DNA of 64,000 bases. Origin: Rohdeia mirabilis (GTDB lineage: Bacteria > Planctomycetota > UBA1135 > GCA-002686595). The stretch is taken from NCBI GenBank assembly GCA_007750655.1, contig CP036290.1, positions 2,108,001 to 2,172,000 of the forward strand, written 5' to 3'. The notes beneath the pieces were generated by a model that saw only the letters and a program-made list of their open reading frames with translations, was not told the origin of the DNA and made no database searches. The position numbers were made by a program, and so were the translations under genes. Every line of letters begins with the position of its first letter. Within the stretch, counting starts at the first letter, position 1. Shown here piece by piece: positions 18,614 to 27,701 of the stretch.

Positions 18614-20158
18614 TCAGGGCTGGAAGATCTCGGCCGACGCGGCCAGACCACCGACCATGAGGACCGCGCCGGTGTCGAGCTGGCGCAGGACCGGCAGGGT
18701 GCGCGCGTCCGACATGTCGCCGGCCTGGACGACCGAGCCGGGGCCGAGGATCACGTCCGCCACCGCGGACGCGCCGACGAGCGGGTTCAGCGGATCGCTC
18801 AGGTCGAGTTCGAAGCCGCCGGCGACGAGCACCTCGCCGTTCGTCAGCAGGAGGCCCGAGCACAGGAAGCGGCCGACGGACAGATTCGCGTAGTTCGCGA
18901 AGCTGCCGCCGAACGTGCCGGGCGTGTAGCGCTCGATCGACGCGAGCGACGAGACCACGATGTCGGCCGGGTTGCCGCTCGCGATCGCCGGTCCGAAGTC
19001 GGCCGTCAGACCGCCGATCAGGACGACGCTGCCGTCGGCCAGGGTCAAGGCTTCGTGCCCCGCGCGCGCGGTGCCGAGGAAGGCCGGGAAGAACGAGTAG
19101 CTGTTGGTCCCCGGCGAGTAGTCGCTCGACGTTCCGGACACCGTCGGCAGGTTGAGGAACGGGATCACGCTCACGCCACCGGCGAGCAGGACGTTGCCGT
19201 TGCCGCGCTTGGTGGCCGAGTGCAGCACGCGCTTCTCGGGCAGGTTGGCCGCCGGCGTGAAGGTGTTGGTGGTCGGGTCGAAGATCTCGGTCGAGGCCTG
19301 GATGTCGTTCGCGAGCGACAGCAGCGTGTTGATGTCGAGCAGGCTGGCCGGGTCGGTGAGATCGATGCCGATCGTCCGGAGTCCGCCGGCGATGAACACG
19401 CGTCCGTCGTTCAGCAGCGTCGACGTGTGGCCCAGTCGAGCGTTGTTCATGGTCAGGGCCAGCGACGTCTGGGCGACGGGGTCGTAGACGAACGCGTCGG
19501 AAGTGGGCGTTCCGTCCAGCGCGTTCAGACCACCGGCGAACAGGATCCGGCCGTCGGCGAGGACCGTGGTGCTCGTGAAGGCCGGCGCGGCGAAGGGAAC
19601 GATGGCGTCCGAGAACTCCTCGAGGCGCGGGTCGAAGGTCGTCGCGATCGCGCCCGAGCCACCGACGAACGTCAGCGCGCCCTTGTCGCCCTCGAGGATC
19701 GCGCCACCGGCGATCGCCGCTGCAACGGACGGTTGACCGAAGCTGTCGCGGAACGTGCGCGGCGCCGAGACGGGCAGACGCGTCAGGTTGCTGACGTCGG
19801 CGAGCGGGAAGCCGAGCACGGCCTGGGCGCGGAAGACCTCACCGACGAAGGCGGGATCGGTGGGCAGTGTCGCGGCGAAACTGCTCTCGCCGCTCGCGTT
19901 CGTGAAGCCGAAGGCCCCCACGTCGAGGCTGAACTGGAACAGGTCGATCGGGATGTCGAGCGTCAGTCCGAAGATCGGCGTCGGCGTCTCGGTGACCCCG
20001 AACAGCAGGAAGTAGAAGTCGCTGGCGGGCGCGCCCGAGATCTCCCACTTCGCGATCTTGCCGAGCGCGCCGCCCTTCTGGACGAGGCAGGGCTGTTGGG
20101 CGAAGGCGGGGGCGGAGAGGAGGGCGATGGCGCTGAGCGCGAGGGTCGTGGAACGCAT
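18614..20158 (-). CDS. Secreted kelch-type beta-propeller protein
   Basis: A 514-aa product with a clear Sec signal peptide (MRSTTLALSAIALLSAPAFA, cleavage near residue 20). From about residue 150 it holds repeated blades of the form LxDGRxxxAGG followed by xxExFDPxTNTFxxx (for example TVLADGRILFAGG, LLNDGRVFIAGG, LTNGEVLVAGGFE), the kelch / galactose-oxidase-like motif. Such proteins are extracellular or periplasmic binding propellers; no catalytic domain is seen. The N-terminal 120 residues form a separate beta-rich domain. The ATG at 20158 was chosen because it starts the signal peptide. Confidence 0.82.
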   Translation of the reverse strand: MRSTTLALSAIALLSAPAFAQQPCLVQKGGALGKIAKWEISGAPASDFYFLLFGVTETPTPIFGLTLDIPIDLFQFSLDVGAFGFTNASGESSFAATLPTDPAFVGEVFRAQAVLGFPLADVSNLTRLPVSAPRTFRDSFGQPSVAAAIAGGAILEGDKGALTFVGGSGAIATTFDPRLEEFSDAIVPFAAPAFTSTTVLADGRILFAGGLNALDGTPTSDAFVYDPVAQTSLALTMNNARLGHTSTLLNDGRVFIAGGLRTIGIDLTDPASLLDINTLLSLANDIQASTEIFDPTTNTFTPAANLPEKRVLHSATKRGNGNVLLAGGVSVIPFLNLPTVSGTSSDYSPGTNSYSFFPAFLGTARAGHEALTLADGSVVLIGGLTADFGPAIASGNPADIVVSSLASIERYTPGTFGGSFANYANLSVGRFLCSGLLLTNGEVLVAGGFELDLSDPLNPLVGASAVADVILGPGSVVQAGDMSDARTLPVLRQLDTGAVLMVGGLAASAEIFQP

Positions 20159-20418
20159 GCTTCGTGGGAGGGGGCGCGAGTGCGGCCTTGCGGTCGGAGG
20201 ACGGCGTGTTCCGTGAACGCAGCTCGTCTCGTGTTCTGGGTGGGTGGGATCCGGGCGCGGCCGGACCGGACCGACACCGCGGAGCACCCGACGGGAAGTC
20301 TATCCGGCGAGCGACGGACCCGCGGGACTGCCCGAGCGACGCGGCACCGCCACGCGCTTCGCTCGCGCCCGGTTCGGCGCCAGGTCCGTGCTGTGCAAGG
20401 CCCTACGTCGATCCCGAC

Positions 20419-23400
20419 TCAGCGCGGGACGATCGGCTCGATCCAGCGCCGAGCCGGTCGCGTCTGCCAGTCGCGGCGCCAGGCGCGGGTGCGCGCGTCG
20501 TCGGGGTGGGCCTCGCCCGGCGGCGGCGGATAGCTCGACATGCCGTGGAAGGGCAGGGGCTCGACGAACAGCGCCTCCTGGGTGTTCGGGTCGCGGTCCT
20601 TCGCCCAGCCGTCGAGGAAGACGAGCCAGTCGCGCGTCCAACCCTCGGGCAGCGGAGGCAGCGCGTTCGCGTCGAAGCGCACCGTCAAGCAGTCGCCGGA
20701 ACCCATGACGACGAACAGATCGTCGACCGTCTCGATCAGTGGCGTGACGTCGCCGAGCTTCGTGTACATGCCCGGGTGCATGTTCCAGCGCGGTTGGGGC
20801 GCGAGACCGTCCCAGTCGAACCACTCGAGCAGGCGGTCGCCGCCGACCATGACCGGTTCACTGAAGCCGCGCTCCCACAGGTTCGTCGACGTGGGGGCGA
20901 GGCGCGTGCGCACGAGCGGCTCGTCGTCGTTGCAGGTGGCCAGGCGGATCTCGTCCCAGTACAGCCGCAGCGTCGAGAAGATGCGGATGCGCGGGTCCGC
21001 GGGATCGAGCGTGCCGGGTTCGAGCTCGATGACCATCGCCTTGGTCTTGCCCGCGGGGAAGCCGACCGGCGGTCCGAGGTCGCGCCAACCGCCGGCGCCG
21101 TCGGGCACGGCGAGGATCGGCGGCACGAACGCGTGGTCCGGGTGCCGGGCCGCGGCCATGTTGACGCTGGCGTCGGTCCAGTAGAGCCAGCCAGTCAGTA
21201 CGAGGCGCAGGTTCTGGCCCGCGGCGACGGCGTCGGGATCGAAGCGCAGCTCGAGCGTGTGCGGCGTCGCCAGTCCTAGGAACTGACCGCGGTAGGGCAC
21301 GAACGGCGCGCTCATCTCGCCGTCGACCTCGGCCAGCTCCGGTGCCCAGTCGCGTCCGTCGGAACCGATGGCCGCGAGCGGCGCGTGCGACTCCGTCACG
21401 GTGAAGACGTGCTCGCGCGGGAAGGGCGGGAACTGGAAGCGCTCGTTCGGGTAGATCGCGACGCCGGCGGGGCGGTCGACCGCTTCGAGGAAGACCTGGT
21501 CGAAGTAGGTCACCTCGCGCAGTTCCTCGGTCAGCTGCAGGACGAGCTCGCCGTCCTTGGGCGCCAACTGATCGCCGCGCACGAGCACCCACTCGTCGTG
21601 GTCGGGCGGAACCAGCATCCCCGGCGCCATCGGCAGGCCCAGCGGCGTGATGCCGATCACGTCGCTGACGAACACGAAGCGCTCTCCGTCCCAGGTGTAG
21701 AGGAACGGGCACGAGCCCACGAGGCCCTCGGCCTGGGAGACGACGAGCGGCACGTCCGTGGGCACGTCGATGAGCGACTGCACCACGCCGTTCGGCCAGG
21801 TCACGCGCAGGACGTCGGCGCGCTCGTGCGGACCGATGCCGAGCGCGAGCGGCTCGCCGCGCCAGTAGAGACGGCGGTAGACCTCGCCGGCGCGCACCTC
21901 GACGATCGCGCCGACGCCGCGCGCGTTGTCCTTGACGCCTTCGAGCGCCACGCACAGCGAGCGCGCCGCGGGGTCGGGCGTGCGCTCGAACAGGCGCACG
22001 GTGCCGTTCGCGTCGGCGACCAGCACGTCGCACAGACCGTCGCGGTCCGCGTCGCCGAACGCGGCCGAGGCCACGGAGCCCTCGCCGAACAGGTCGGCGC
22101 GATCTCCGCTCAGCGGGCGCACCGCCGTGAGTCCGCCCGCGTCGCCCGCGCGTACGAGGTCCACTGCGCCGCTGGCGTAGGGGTCGGCGGTCGCGAGCAC
22201 CTGTTCGAGAGTCGGAGCCGCGTCCACGCGCACGAACAGTTCGCCGAAGCGACTCGTGAAAGCGCTGGGCGACGCGCCGCCGTACAGGTCCGGCAGCGCG
22301 TCCCCGTCGAAGTCCGCGATCACCGGCGCGCGCGGTCCGGCCAGTTCCGCGGGTAGCCGTTCCGAGCGCTCGCTCCACAGGCCACCGCGCTCGTTGTCGA
22401 GCAGCAGCACGCCGTTCGGGCCGGTCGCGATCAGGTCCACGTCGTTGTCGGTGTCGAGGTCCTCGGTCACGAGGTGCGTGAAGGCGCGCTGTGTGCCCGG
22501 GACGTCGAACTCGACCAGCGTGAAGCGCCCGGGCGTGGGGGCCTCGTCGCCGTCGCTGGGGTCGCCATCCGTGGGGGCGGCCTTCTTCTCGTCGCCGCCG
22601 ACCTCGGCTCCGTCGTGGCGCAGGAGCCGCAGGCCGAACGCTCCCGCGACGACCAGGTCGAGGTCGCCGTCGTGGTCCACGTCGCTGGCGACGAGGTCCG
22701 CCACGTCGCCTTCGAACGTCGCCACGACTTCCGGCTCCTCTTCGAACGCCCCGAACGCTCCGCCCGTGCGGTACAGCAGGACCTGCGCCCCGCGCGCGAC
22801 CGCCAGTTCCAGATCGCTCGCGGCCGAGCGCACGCGGTACGCGGCCCCATCGATCTCGCCGCGGATCTCGAGGCGCGTCTCGCGGTCCTCGCCCAGCTCG
22901 ATCGGCACGCTGCGCGTGAAGTCGCCGGCGAGCACGCGCACGCGCGCGCCGGACGGGTCGAGGCGCCAGAGTCCGTCGCGTGCGGCCCAGAACAGCTCGC
23001 CCGCGGGCAGCTCGCTCAACAGCGGCGGCCCACCGGGCACCGGCACGGCGTCCGCCACGTCGCCGGCGTTCACCGCGAACCAGCCTTCGGTGGGGGACAT
23101 GAACAGCGGCCGGCCGTCGGGTTCGAGGCCTTCCCAGCGCGCGATCTCGGTGAACTCGAGGTCGGCGCGCTCCGGTGCCCGGCGCGCCACCGGCCGCGGC
23201 GCGGCGACGCGGCCGAGCGTGCCGCGCAAGAGGTCGCGATTCGTGGGCTCCGGCACGGCCCGCTGCTTCAGTTCCGTCCAGCGATCGAGCACCGCGTCGC
23301 CCTCGTCGATGCGCTCGAGGTCGAGCAGGAGCTGCCCGTACATGTAGGTCGCGCTCAGGTACCACGAGCCGCCGAACTCGAGGCCGCGTTCGTAGAGCTC

Positions 23401-24066
23401 GGAGTAGATGGCCTCGGCCCGCTCGACGTACTCGGGAATGTCGTCGAACACGCCTGCGTCGTACAGCACCTTGCCGAGCGCGAGGCGCGTCGGATAGTCG
23501 TCGGGCGCCAGCTCGCTCGCGCGCTCGAAGTGGAAGAGCGCCGCCTCGCTCTCGACGATCTCGAAGAGGTGCCGACCGAGGACGTAGTGCGCCGCCGCGT
23601 CCGCCTCGTTCAGTTCGAGCGCGCGTTCGAGCAGGCTGCGGACGCGGTCGGGGTCCTGGTCGAGCTCGCGCACGCAGATCGCCACGCGCACCAGGTCGTC
23701 GGGATCGACGGGATCGCGCAGGAGCAGGGGCTCGAGCTCGGCCAGTGCCGCGCCCACGCGCTCACCGGCGAACAGCGCCGCCGCCCGCTCCCGTGCGACC
23801 AGGACGTCGGCTGGGACCGCGCCGTCCGCCACCGCTTCGGACCCAGTCCCCCCGGGCCCCGTCTCGCCGGTGCCGGCCGCGCTTGCGTCACCGCCGCCGC
23901 CCGACCCGCCGCTGCCGCCCTCGTCCTTCGGAGCCAGGAACAGCAGCGCACAGAGTGCGACCACCACGACGGCCGCGGCCACGAGGGCGCCCACGGGGGC
24001 TCGGCCGGAGCGCGAGGAACGGGGAACGGGCGGCGAGGTGGCTTCTTGGGGCGTGGATGCGATCAT
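20419..24066 (-). CDS. Membrane-anchored TPR / VCBS / ASPIC-UnbV protein
   Basis: A 1215-aa product. One transmembrane helix lies near residues 24-45, followed by a Gly/Ser-rich linker. TPR-like helices span about 90-260 (ELNEADAAAHYVLGRHLFEI). Repeated calcium-type VCBS/FG-GAP blades span about 455-690 (DVDHDGDLDLVVAG, DFDGDALPDLYGG, DADRDGLCDVLVAD). An ASPIC/UnbV domain lies near 700-770 (RADVLRVTWPNGVVQ), and a long beta-rich C-terminus follows. The chain should be exported with the bulk outside the cytoplasm. Proteins of this plan are common in Planctomycetota; their function is not established, and adhesion or polymer binding is a guess. It is divergent from the SDR gene, with a 12-bp palindrome 11 bases upstream of the start. 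Confidence 0.8.
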   Translation of the reverse strand: MIASTPQEATSPPVPRSSRSGRAPVGALVAAAVVVVALCALLFLAPKDEGGSGGSGGGGDASAAGTGETGPGGTGSEAVADGAVPADVLVARERAAALFAGERVGAALAELEPLLLRDPVDPDDLVRVAICVRELDQDPDRVRSLLERALELNEADAAAHYVLGRHLFEIVESEAALFHFERASELAPDDYPTRLALGKVLYDAGVFDDIPEYVERAEAIYSELYERGLEFGGSWYLSATYMYGQLLLDLERIDEGDAVLDRWTELKQRAVPEPTNRDLLRGTLGRVAAPRPVARRAPERADLEFTEIARWEGLEPDGRPLFMSPTEGWFAVNAGDVADAVPVPGGPPLLSELPAGELFWAARDGLWRLDPSGARVRVLAGDFTRSVPIELGEDRETRLEIRGEIDGAAYRVRSAASDLELAVARGAQVLLYRTGGAFGAFEEEPEVVATFEGDVADLVASDVDHDGDLDLVVAGAFGLRLLRHDGAEVGGDEKKAAPTDGDPSDGDEAPTPGRFTLVEFDVPGTQRAFTHLVTEDLDTDNDVDLIATGPNGVLLLDNERGGLWSERSERLPAELAGPRAPVIADFDGDALPDLYGGASPSAFTSRFGELFVRVDAAPTLEQVLATADPYASGAVDLVRAGDAGGLTAVRPLSGDRADLFGEGSVASAAFGDADRDGLCDVLVADANGTVRLFERTPDPAARSLCVALEGVKDNARGVGAIVEVRAGEVYRRLYWRGEPLALGIGPHERADVLRVTWPNGVVQSLIDVPTDVPLVVSQAEGLVGSCPFLYTWDGERFVFVSDVIGITPLGLPMAPGMLVPPDHDEWVLVRGDQLAPKDGELVLQLTEELREVTYFDQVFLEAVDRPAGVAIYPNERFQFPPFPREHVFTVTESHAPLAAIGSDGRDWAPELAEVDGEMSAPFVPYRGQFLGLATPHTLELRFDPDAVAAGQNLRLVLTGWLYWTDASVNMAAARHPDHAFVPPILAVPDGAGGWRDLGPPVGFPAGKTKAMVIELEPGTLDPADPRIRIFSTLRLYWDEIRLATCNDDEPLVRTRLAPTSTNLWERGFSEPVMVGGDRLLEWFDWDGLAPQPRWNMHPGMYTKLGDVTPLIETVDDLFVVMGSGDCLTVRFDANALPPLPEGWTRDWLVFLDGWAKDRDPNTQEALFVEPLPFHGMSSYPPPPGEAHPDDARTRAWRRDWQTRPARRWIEPIVPR

Positions 24067-24077
24067 GGTCGCGTGCC

Positions 24078-24089
24078 ATTGGATCCAAT
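24078..24089. promoter_or_regulatory. 12-bp perfect palindrome in a divergent intergenic region
   Basis: ATTGGATCCAAT is AT-richer than its surroundings and lies 11 bases upstream of the ATG at 24066 in the 194-bp gap between divergent genes. It could be an operator for a dimeric regulator. No second copy was seen nearby. Confidence 0.3.
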
Positions 24090-24260
24090 CGCCGGGCCCA
24101 GTTGCACCGTCTCGGCTCCTGACGGATCCCCCGGCGCGCCGAGAATGCCTGTTCCAGGACCTGCCCGCGCGGTGGTGTCGCGAGCGCCCGACCTCGACCC
24201 GGACCGCGCGTCACCGCCCGTCTCCCGCCCTCAGCCCGTGCTCGCCACCCCCACGCGACC

Positions 24261-25082
24261 GTGACCGACTCCGACCAGCCCCAGGGCTCAGCCGCCCCTT
24301 CCACCCAGCCCGCGGTCGCCGGAGCTCCGGCCGGAGCCCGCCGCGCGATCGTCGTCGGTGCCTCTTCGGGCATGGGCGCCGCGCTCGTGCGCCAACTGGC
24401 GGGGGAGGGGTACAAGGTGGCCGCGCTCGCCCGCCGCTCCGATCGCCTCGAGGAGTTGGCCGCGTCCTGCGCCGAGGCCTGCGCGGCGAGCGGCGGGCGC
24501 GTCGTCGTGCGCGCCCACGACGTGACGGACCACGGCGAGGTCCCCGAGCTCTTCGAAGAGCTGGTGGAGGACCTCGGCGGACTCGACCTGTTCATCTTCG
24601 CGGCCGGCGTCATGCCGAAGATCGAGCCGCGCGAGTACTCGACGACGAAGGACTTCGAGATCGTCGAGGTCAACGTCAAGGGCTGCATCGCGTGGACGAA
24701 CCAGGTGGCGCAGCTGATGCAGACCCAGCGCTTCGGAACGATCGTCGGCATCTCGTCGATCGCCGGCGACCGCGGCCGCAAGGGCAACCCGGTGTACTGC
24801 ACGTCGAAGGCGGCGATGAACACCTATCTCGAGGCCCTGCGCAACCGCTTGTCGGAAGTGGGCGTGCACGTCTGCACGATCAAGCCGGGATTCGTGGCCA
24901 CTCAGATGACCGACGGCATGGAAGGCCTCTTCTGGTTGGCGAAGCCCGAGCAGGCGGCGGCCCAGATCCTCGCCGCCGCGCGCAACCGCGCGAACGTGCG
25001 CTACGTGTTCCGCCGCTGGTGGATCGTCGGCACGATCGTGAAGTCGATCCCGTCGTTCCTCTTCCGCCACCTCAACATCTGA
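24261..25082 (+). CDS. Short-chain dehydrogenase, DprE2-like
   Basis: A 273-aa product starting at a GTG. IVVGASSGMGAALVRQL gives the NAD(P)-binding GXXXGXG motif, NVKGCI follows, and the active site has ISSIAG with Tyr179 and Lys183 (YCTSK). SDR enzymes reduce or oxidise a carbonyl/alcohol pair. The next gene, 26 bases downstream, is an FAD-linked oxidase of DprE1 type. In mycobacteria DprE1 and DprE2 together epimerise decaprenylphosphoryl ribose to the arabinose form, and the gene pairing suggests a similar two-step oxidation/reduction here. The substrate in this organism is inferred, not shown. A hydrophobic C-terminal segment may associate with the membrane. Confidence 0.82.
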   Translation: MTDSDQPQGSAAPSTQPAVAGAPAGARRAIVVGASSGMGAALVRQLAGEGYKVAALARRSDRLEELAASCAEACAASGGRVVVRAHDVTDHGEVPELFEELVEDLGGLDLFIFAAGVMPKIEPREYSTTKDFEIVEVNVKGCIAWTNQVAQLMQTQRFGTIVGISSIAGDRGRKGNPVYCTSKAAMNTYLEALRNRLSEVGVHVCTIKPGFVATQMTDGMEGLFWLAKPEQAAAQILAAARNRANVRYVFRRWWIVGTIVKSIPSFLFRHLNI

Positions 25083-25108
25083 CTCGCAGGACGATCAGGA
25101 CGCAGCGG

Positions 25109-26608
25109 ATGTCGGGTTCGATCAAGAAGGGACGCCTGCGGGCGAGTGCCGACCTCTCGGGGTGGGCCGACGGCGTCGGGCAGTCGCGCAAGTCGCTGCG
25201 CCGCGTCGCGCGCTCGTACGAGTACGTCGAGGGCTGGGGGCGCGCCGTCGGCTCGCGTGGCCGCGTGCTGCGCCCGACCTCGGTGAAGGAGGTGCGCGCG
25301 GTGCTGGCGGCGGCGCGGCGCGCGGGTGAACCGGTGTGTCTGCGCGGCGGCGGCAACAGCTACGGCGACGCCTCCACGAACACGCGCGGCCACGTGCTCG
25401 ACATCGGGCGCATGAACCAGGTGCTCGACTTCGACGCGGAGACCGGCGTCGCCGAGCTCGAGGGCGGGGTCACGATCGCGCAGCTGTGGCGGCACGCCTT
25501 GCCGCGCGGCTACTGGCCCAAGGTCGTGAGCGGCACGATGTTCCCCACGATCGCCGGCGCCGCCGCGATGAACATCCACGGCAAGAACAACTTCAAGGTC
25601 GGCACGATCGGCGACGCGATCGAAGCGTTCGACCTGGTGCTGGCCAACGGCGAGCTCGTCACCTGTTCGCGCTCGCAGAACGACGACCTGTTCCACGCCG
25701 CGATCGGTGGGTTCGGGATGCTGGGCGTGATGACGCGCGTGCGCATCCGCACCCAGCGCGTGCACTCGGGCGAGCTCCAGGTCCACGCGCGTTCGTCGCG
25801 CAACCTGCGCCACATGCTGGAGCAGTTCGAGGAAGAGCGTGCGAACGCGGACTACCTGGTCGGTTGGATCGACTGCTTCGGTCGCGGTCTCGGCCTGGGG
25901 CGCGGACTCGTTCACGTGGCGCGCTACCTCGAGCCGGGCGAGGACGAAGATCCCGAGGCCACTTGCCGGCTCGCGCACCAGGAGCTGCCGAGCTCGATCC
26001 TCGGCTTCCCCAAGAGCCAGGTGTGGCGCTTCCTGCGTCCGATCTGCAACGACCTCGGGATGCCGCTGCTCAACCTTTCGAAGTACACCGCCGGACGACT
26101 CGAGGAGAAGAAGGCGCCCTTCCGCCAGCCGCACGCCGCGTTCGCGTTCCTGCTCGACTACGTGCCGGACTGGAAGCTCGCCTACGGCCCCGGCGGTCTG
26201 ATCCAGTTCCAGTCGTTCGTGCCGAAGGAGACCGCGCTCGCCACCTACGAGGCGCTGCTCGAGCGCTGCCACCAGCGCGGGATCGTGCCCTACCTCGGCG
26301 TGTTCAAGCGCCACCGCCCGGACCCGTTCTGGCTCACGCACGCGGTCGACGGCTACAGCTTCGCGATGGACTTCAAGGTCCGTCCCGAGCGGCGCCAGGA
26401 ACTCTGGGACCACTGCCGCGACCTGACCGAGATCGTGCTCGCAGCCGGCGGACGCTTCTACTTCGCGAAGGATCTGACGCTGCCGCCGGGCACCGCGCGC
26501 CGCTTCCTGCCCCCGGACCGGGTGGCCGCGTTCGAGGAGCTCAAAGGACGTCTCGACCCCGACGGCCGGTTCGAGACCCAGCTCTACCGGCGGCTCTTCC
26601 GCAGCTGA
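25109..26608 (+). CDS. FAD-linked oxidase, DprE1-like
   Basis: A 499-aa product. The N-terminal half is a PP-loop-type FAD_binding_4 domain (VCLRGGGNSYGDASTNT, then TIAGAAAMNIHGKNNFKVG), and the C-terminal half is an ALO/DprE1-like substrate domain (GRFYFAKDLTLPPGTARRF). The IHGKN block and its context match decaprenylphosphoryl-beta-D-ribose oxidase. It would oxidise the 2'-OH of a polyprenyl-phosphate sugar, with the preceding SDR reducing the keto product to the epimer. The ATG at 25109 lies 26 bases after the SDR stop, so the two form an operon. The frame is open far upstream, but that part is out of phase with the real SDR gene. Confidence 0.83.
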   Translation: MSGSIKKGRLRASADLSGWADGVGQSRKSLRRVARSYEYVEGWGRAVGSRGRVLRPTSVKEVRAVLAAARRAGEPVCLRGGGNSYGDASTNTRGHVLDIGRMNQVLDFDAETGVAELEGGVTIAQLWRHALPRGYWPKVVSGTMFPTIAGAAAMNIHGKNNFKVGTIGDAIEAFDLVLANGELVTCSRSQNDDLFHAAIGGFGMLGVMTRVRIRTQRVHSGELQVHARSSRNLRHMLEQFEEERANADYLVGWIDCFGRGLGLGRGLVHVARYLEPGEDEDPEATCRLAHQELPSSILGFPKSQVWRFLRPICNDLGMPLLNLSKYTAGRLEEKKAPFRQPHAAFAFLLDYVPDWKLAYGPGGLIQFQSFVPKETALATYEALLERCHQRGIVPYLGVFKRHRPDPFWLTHAVDGYSFAMDFKVRPERRQELWDHCRDLTEIVLAAGGRFYFAKDLTLPPGTARRFLPPDRVAAFEELKGRLDPDGRFETQLYRRLFRS

Positions 26609-26719
26609 GGCGGCACTCCGCGCGAGGCGAACGGTCCGAGTGGCCCGGCGCACGGGTCCCGACCGCGCGCAGCCACGACTTGGGCCACTTGGAGGTGGCA
26701 GCCCGCGCGACCTCGTCGC

Positions 26720-26725
26720 TACCCT
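26720..26725 (+). promoter_or_regulatory. -10-like TACCCT upstream of the ClpN gene
   Basis: GCTACCCT lies 30 bases before the ATG at 26756. It matches TANNNT; no -35 was recognised at 17 bp. Confidence 0.35.
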
Positions 26726-26755
26726 GCTCGCCCGAACCGCCTCCAATTCGAGCCA

Positions 26756-27586
26756 ATGAACGACCAACAGCCCCAGCAACGCAGCCTCTTCGAGTTCTTC
26801 GACAACGACTCGCGCACCGTGATGAACACGGCCCGCGACGAGGTCGTCCGCACCAAGCGCGAGGGCCTCGAGGCCGAGCACCTGTTCGGCGCGATCCTCG
26901 CCGGCAACTTCGAGGGCGTCGACGGCGTGCTGACCGCGGCCGAGCTCGACAAGGCCGCCCTGCAGTCGGCGCTCGACGAGGTCTCCGGGATGGGCGATGC
27001 GGAAGCGCCGCCCGAGCAGATGCCGGTCGGCCAGGCCGCCCAGGCCGCGATCCAGGTCGCCCTCCAGGCCGCCCTCCAGGCCGCGGGCCAGATGCTCCAC
27101 GGCCACGTGCGCCCCGAACACCTCGTGCTGGGTCTGATCCAGACGCCCGACTCCAACGTCGACAAGGCCCTGCAGAAGGTGGGCTCGTCCCGCGACGTCC
27201 TCGGCCGCGCGCTGATGGCGCGTCTCCAGGTCATTCCGCAGAACGAGGAGGCCAAGCGCCGCGCCGCCGAGGCCCAGCGCGAACAGGCCGCCCAACAGCG
27301 GGCGGGTGGCGGAGCCGGAGCGTCGATGGCCGGCATGACCGAGTCCGCCCAGCGCGTGGTCGCCCGGGCCCGCAAGGTCGCCGGCGAGCTGCGTCACGGT
27401 CAGGTCGGCACCGTGCACCTGCTCCTCGCCCTGCTCGAGGACGAGGACCGCATGACGAGCAACGTCTTCTTCAAGGTCGGTGTCCGCGGCGAGGAGGTGC
27501 GCGCCGAACTGCTGCGCACGCTGCGCGCGGAGGACCACCAGGCCGAGCCGGCGGCCGTGGCGGCGTCCACGGGCGACGAGGCCTGA
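26756..27586 (+). CDS. Stand-alone Clp N-domain protein
   Basis: A 276-aa product with two Clp_N-type repeat regions: about residues 18-165 (MNTARDEVVRTKREGLEAEHL, quoted in part as TARDEVVRTKR, and HVRPEHLVLGLI) and about 195-265 (AQRVVARARKVAGELRHGQV, then TVHLLLALLEDE). No AAA+ Walker motifs follow, so it is not a Clp ATPase. A Gln/Ala-rich helical stretch joins the two halves (AAIQVALQAALQAAGQ). Clp_N domains bind substrates or adaptors for ClpA/ClpC. A free-standing copy might act as an adaptor, a decoy, or something unrelated. It is monocistronic, closed by a long hairpin. Confidence 0.8.
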   Translation: MNDQQPQQRSLFEFFDNDSRTVMNTARDEVVRTKREGLEAEHLFGAILAGNFEGVDGVLTAAELDKAALQSALDEVSGMGDAEAPPEQMPVGQAAQAAIQVALQAALQAAGQMLHGHVRPEHLVLGLIQTPDSNVDKALQKVGSSRDVLGRALMARLQVIPQNEEAKRRAAEAQREQAAQQRAGGGAGASMAGMTESAQRVVARARKVAGELRHGQVGTVHLLLALLEDEDRMTSNVFFKVGVRGEEVRAELLRTLRAEDHQAEPAAVAASTGDEA

Positions 27587-27621
27587 GGTCGTCGCTGGCC
27601 TCGCGAGAGGTCGCCCCGAAC

Positions 27622-27666
27622 GAACGCGGCCCGCGTGAACCGACGAGGTTCGCGCGGGCCGCGTTC
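27622..27666. terminator. Long bidirectional terminator hairpin
   Basis: GAACGCGGCCCGCG (27622-27635) pairs perfectly with CGCGGGCCGCGTTC (27653-27666), and inside the loop GAACC pairs with GGTTC. It lies between convergent genes ending at 27586 and 27702. Confidence 0.75.
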
Positions 27667-27701
27667 TACATGTCGAGCACGCGTGCGCTCGACCGCTCGC
27701 G

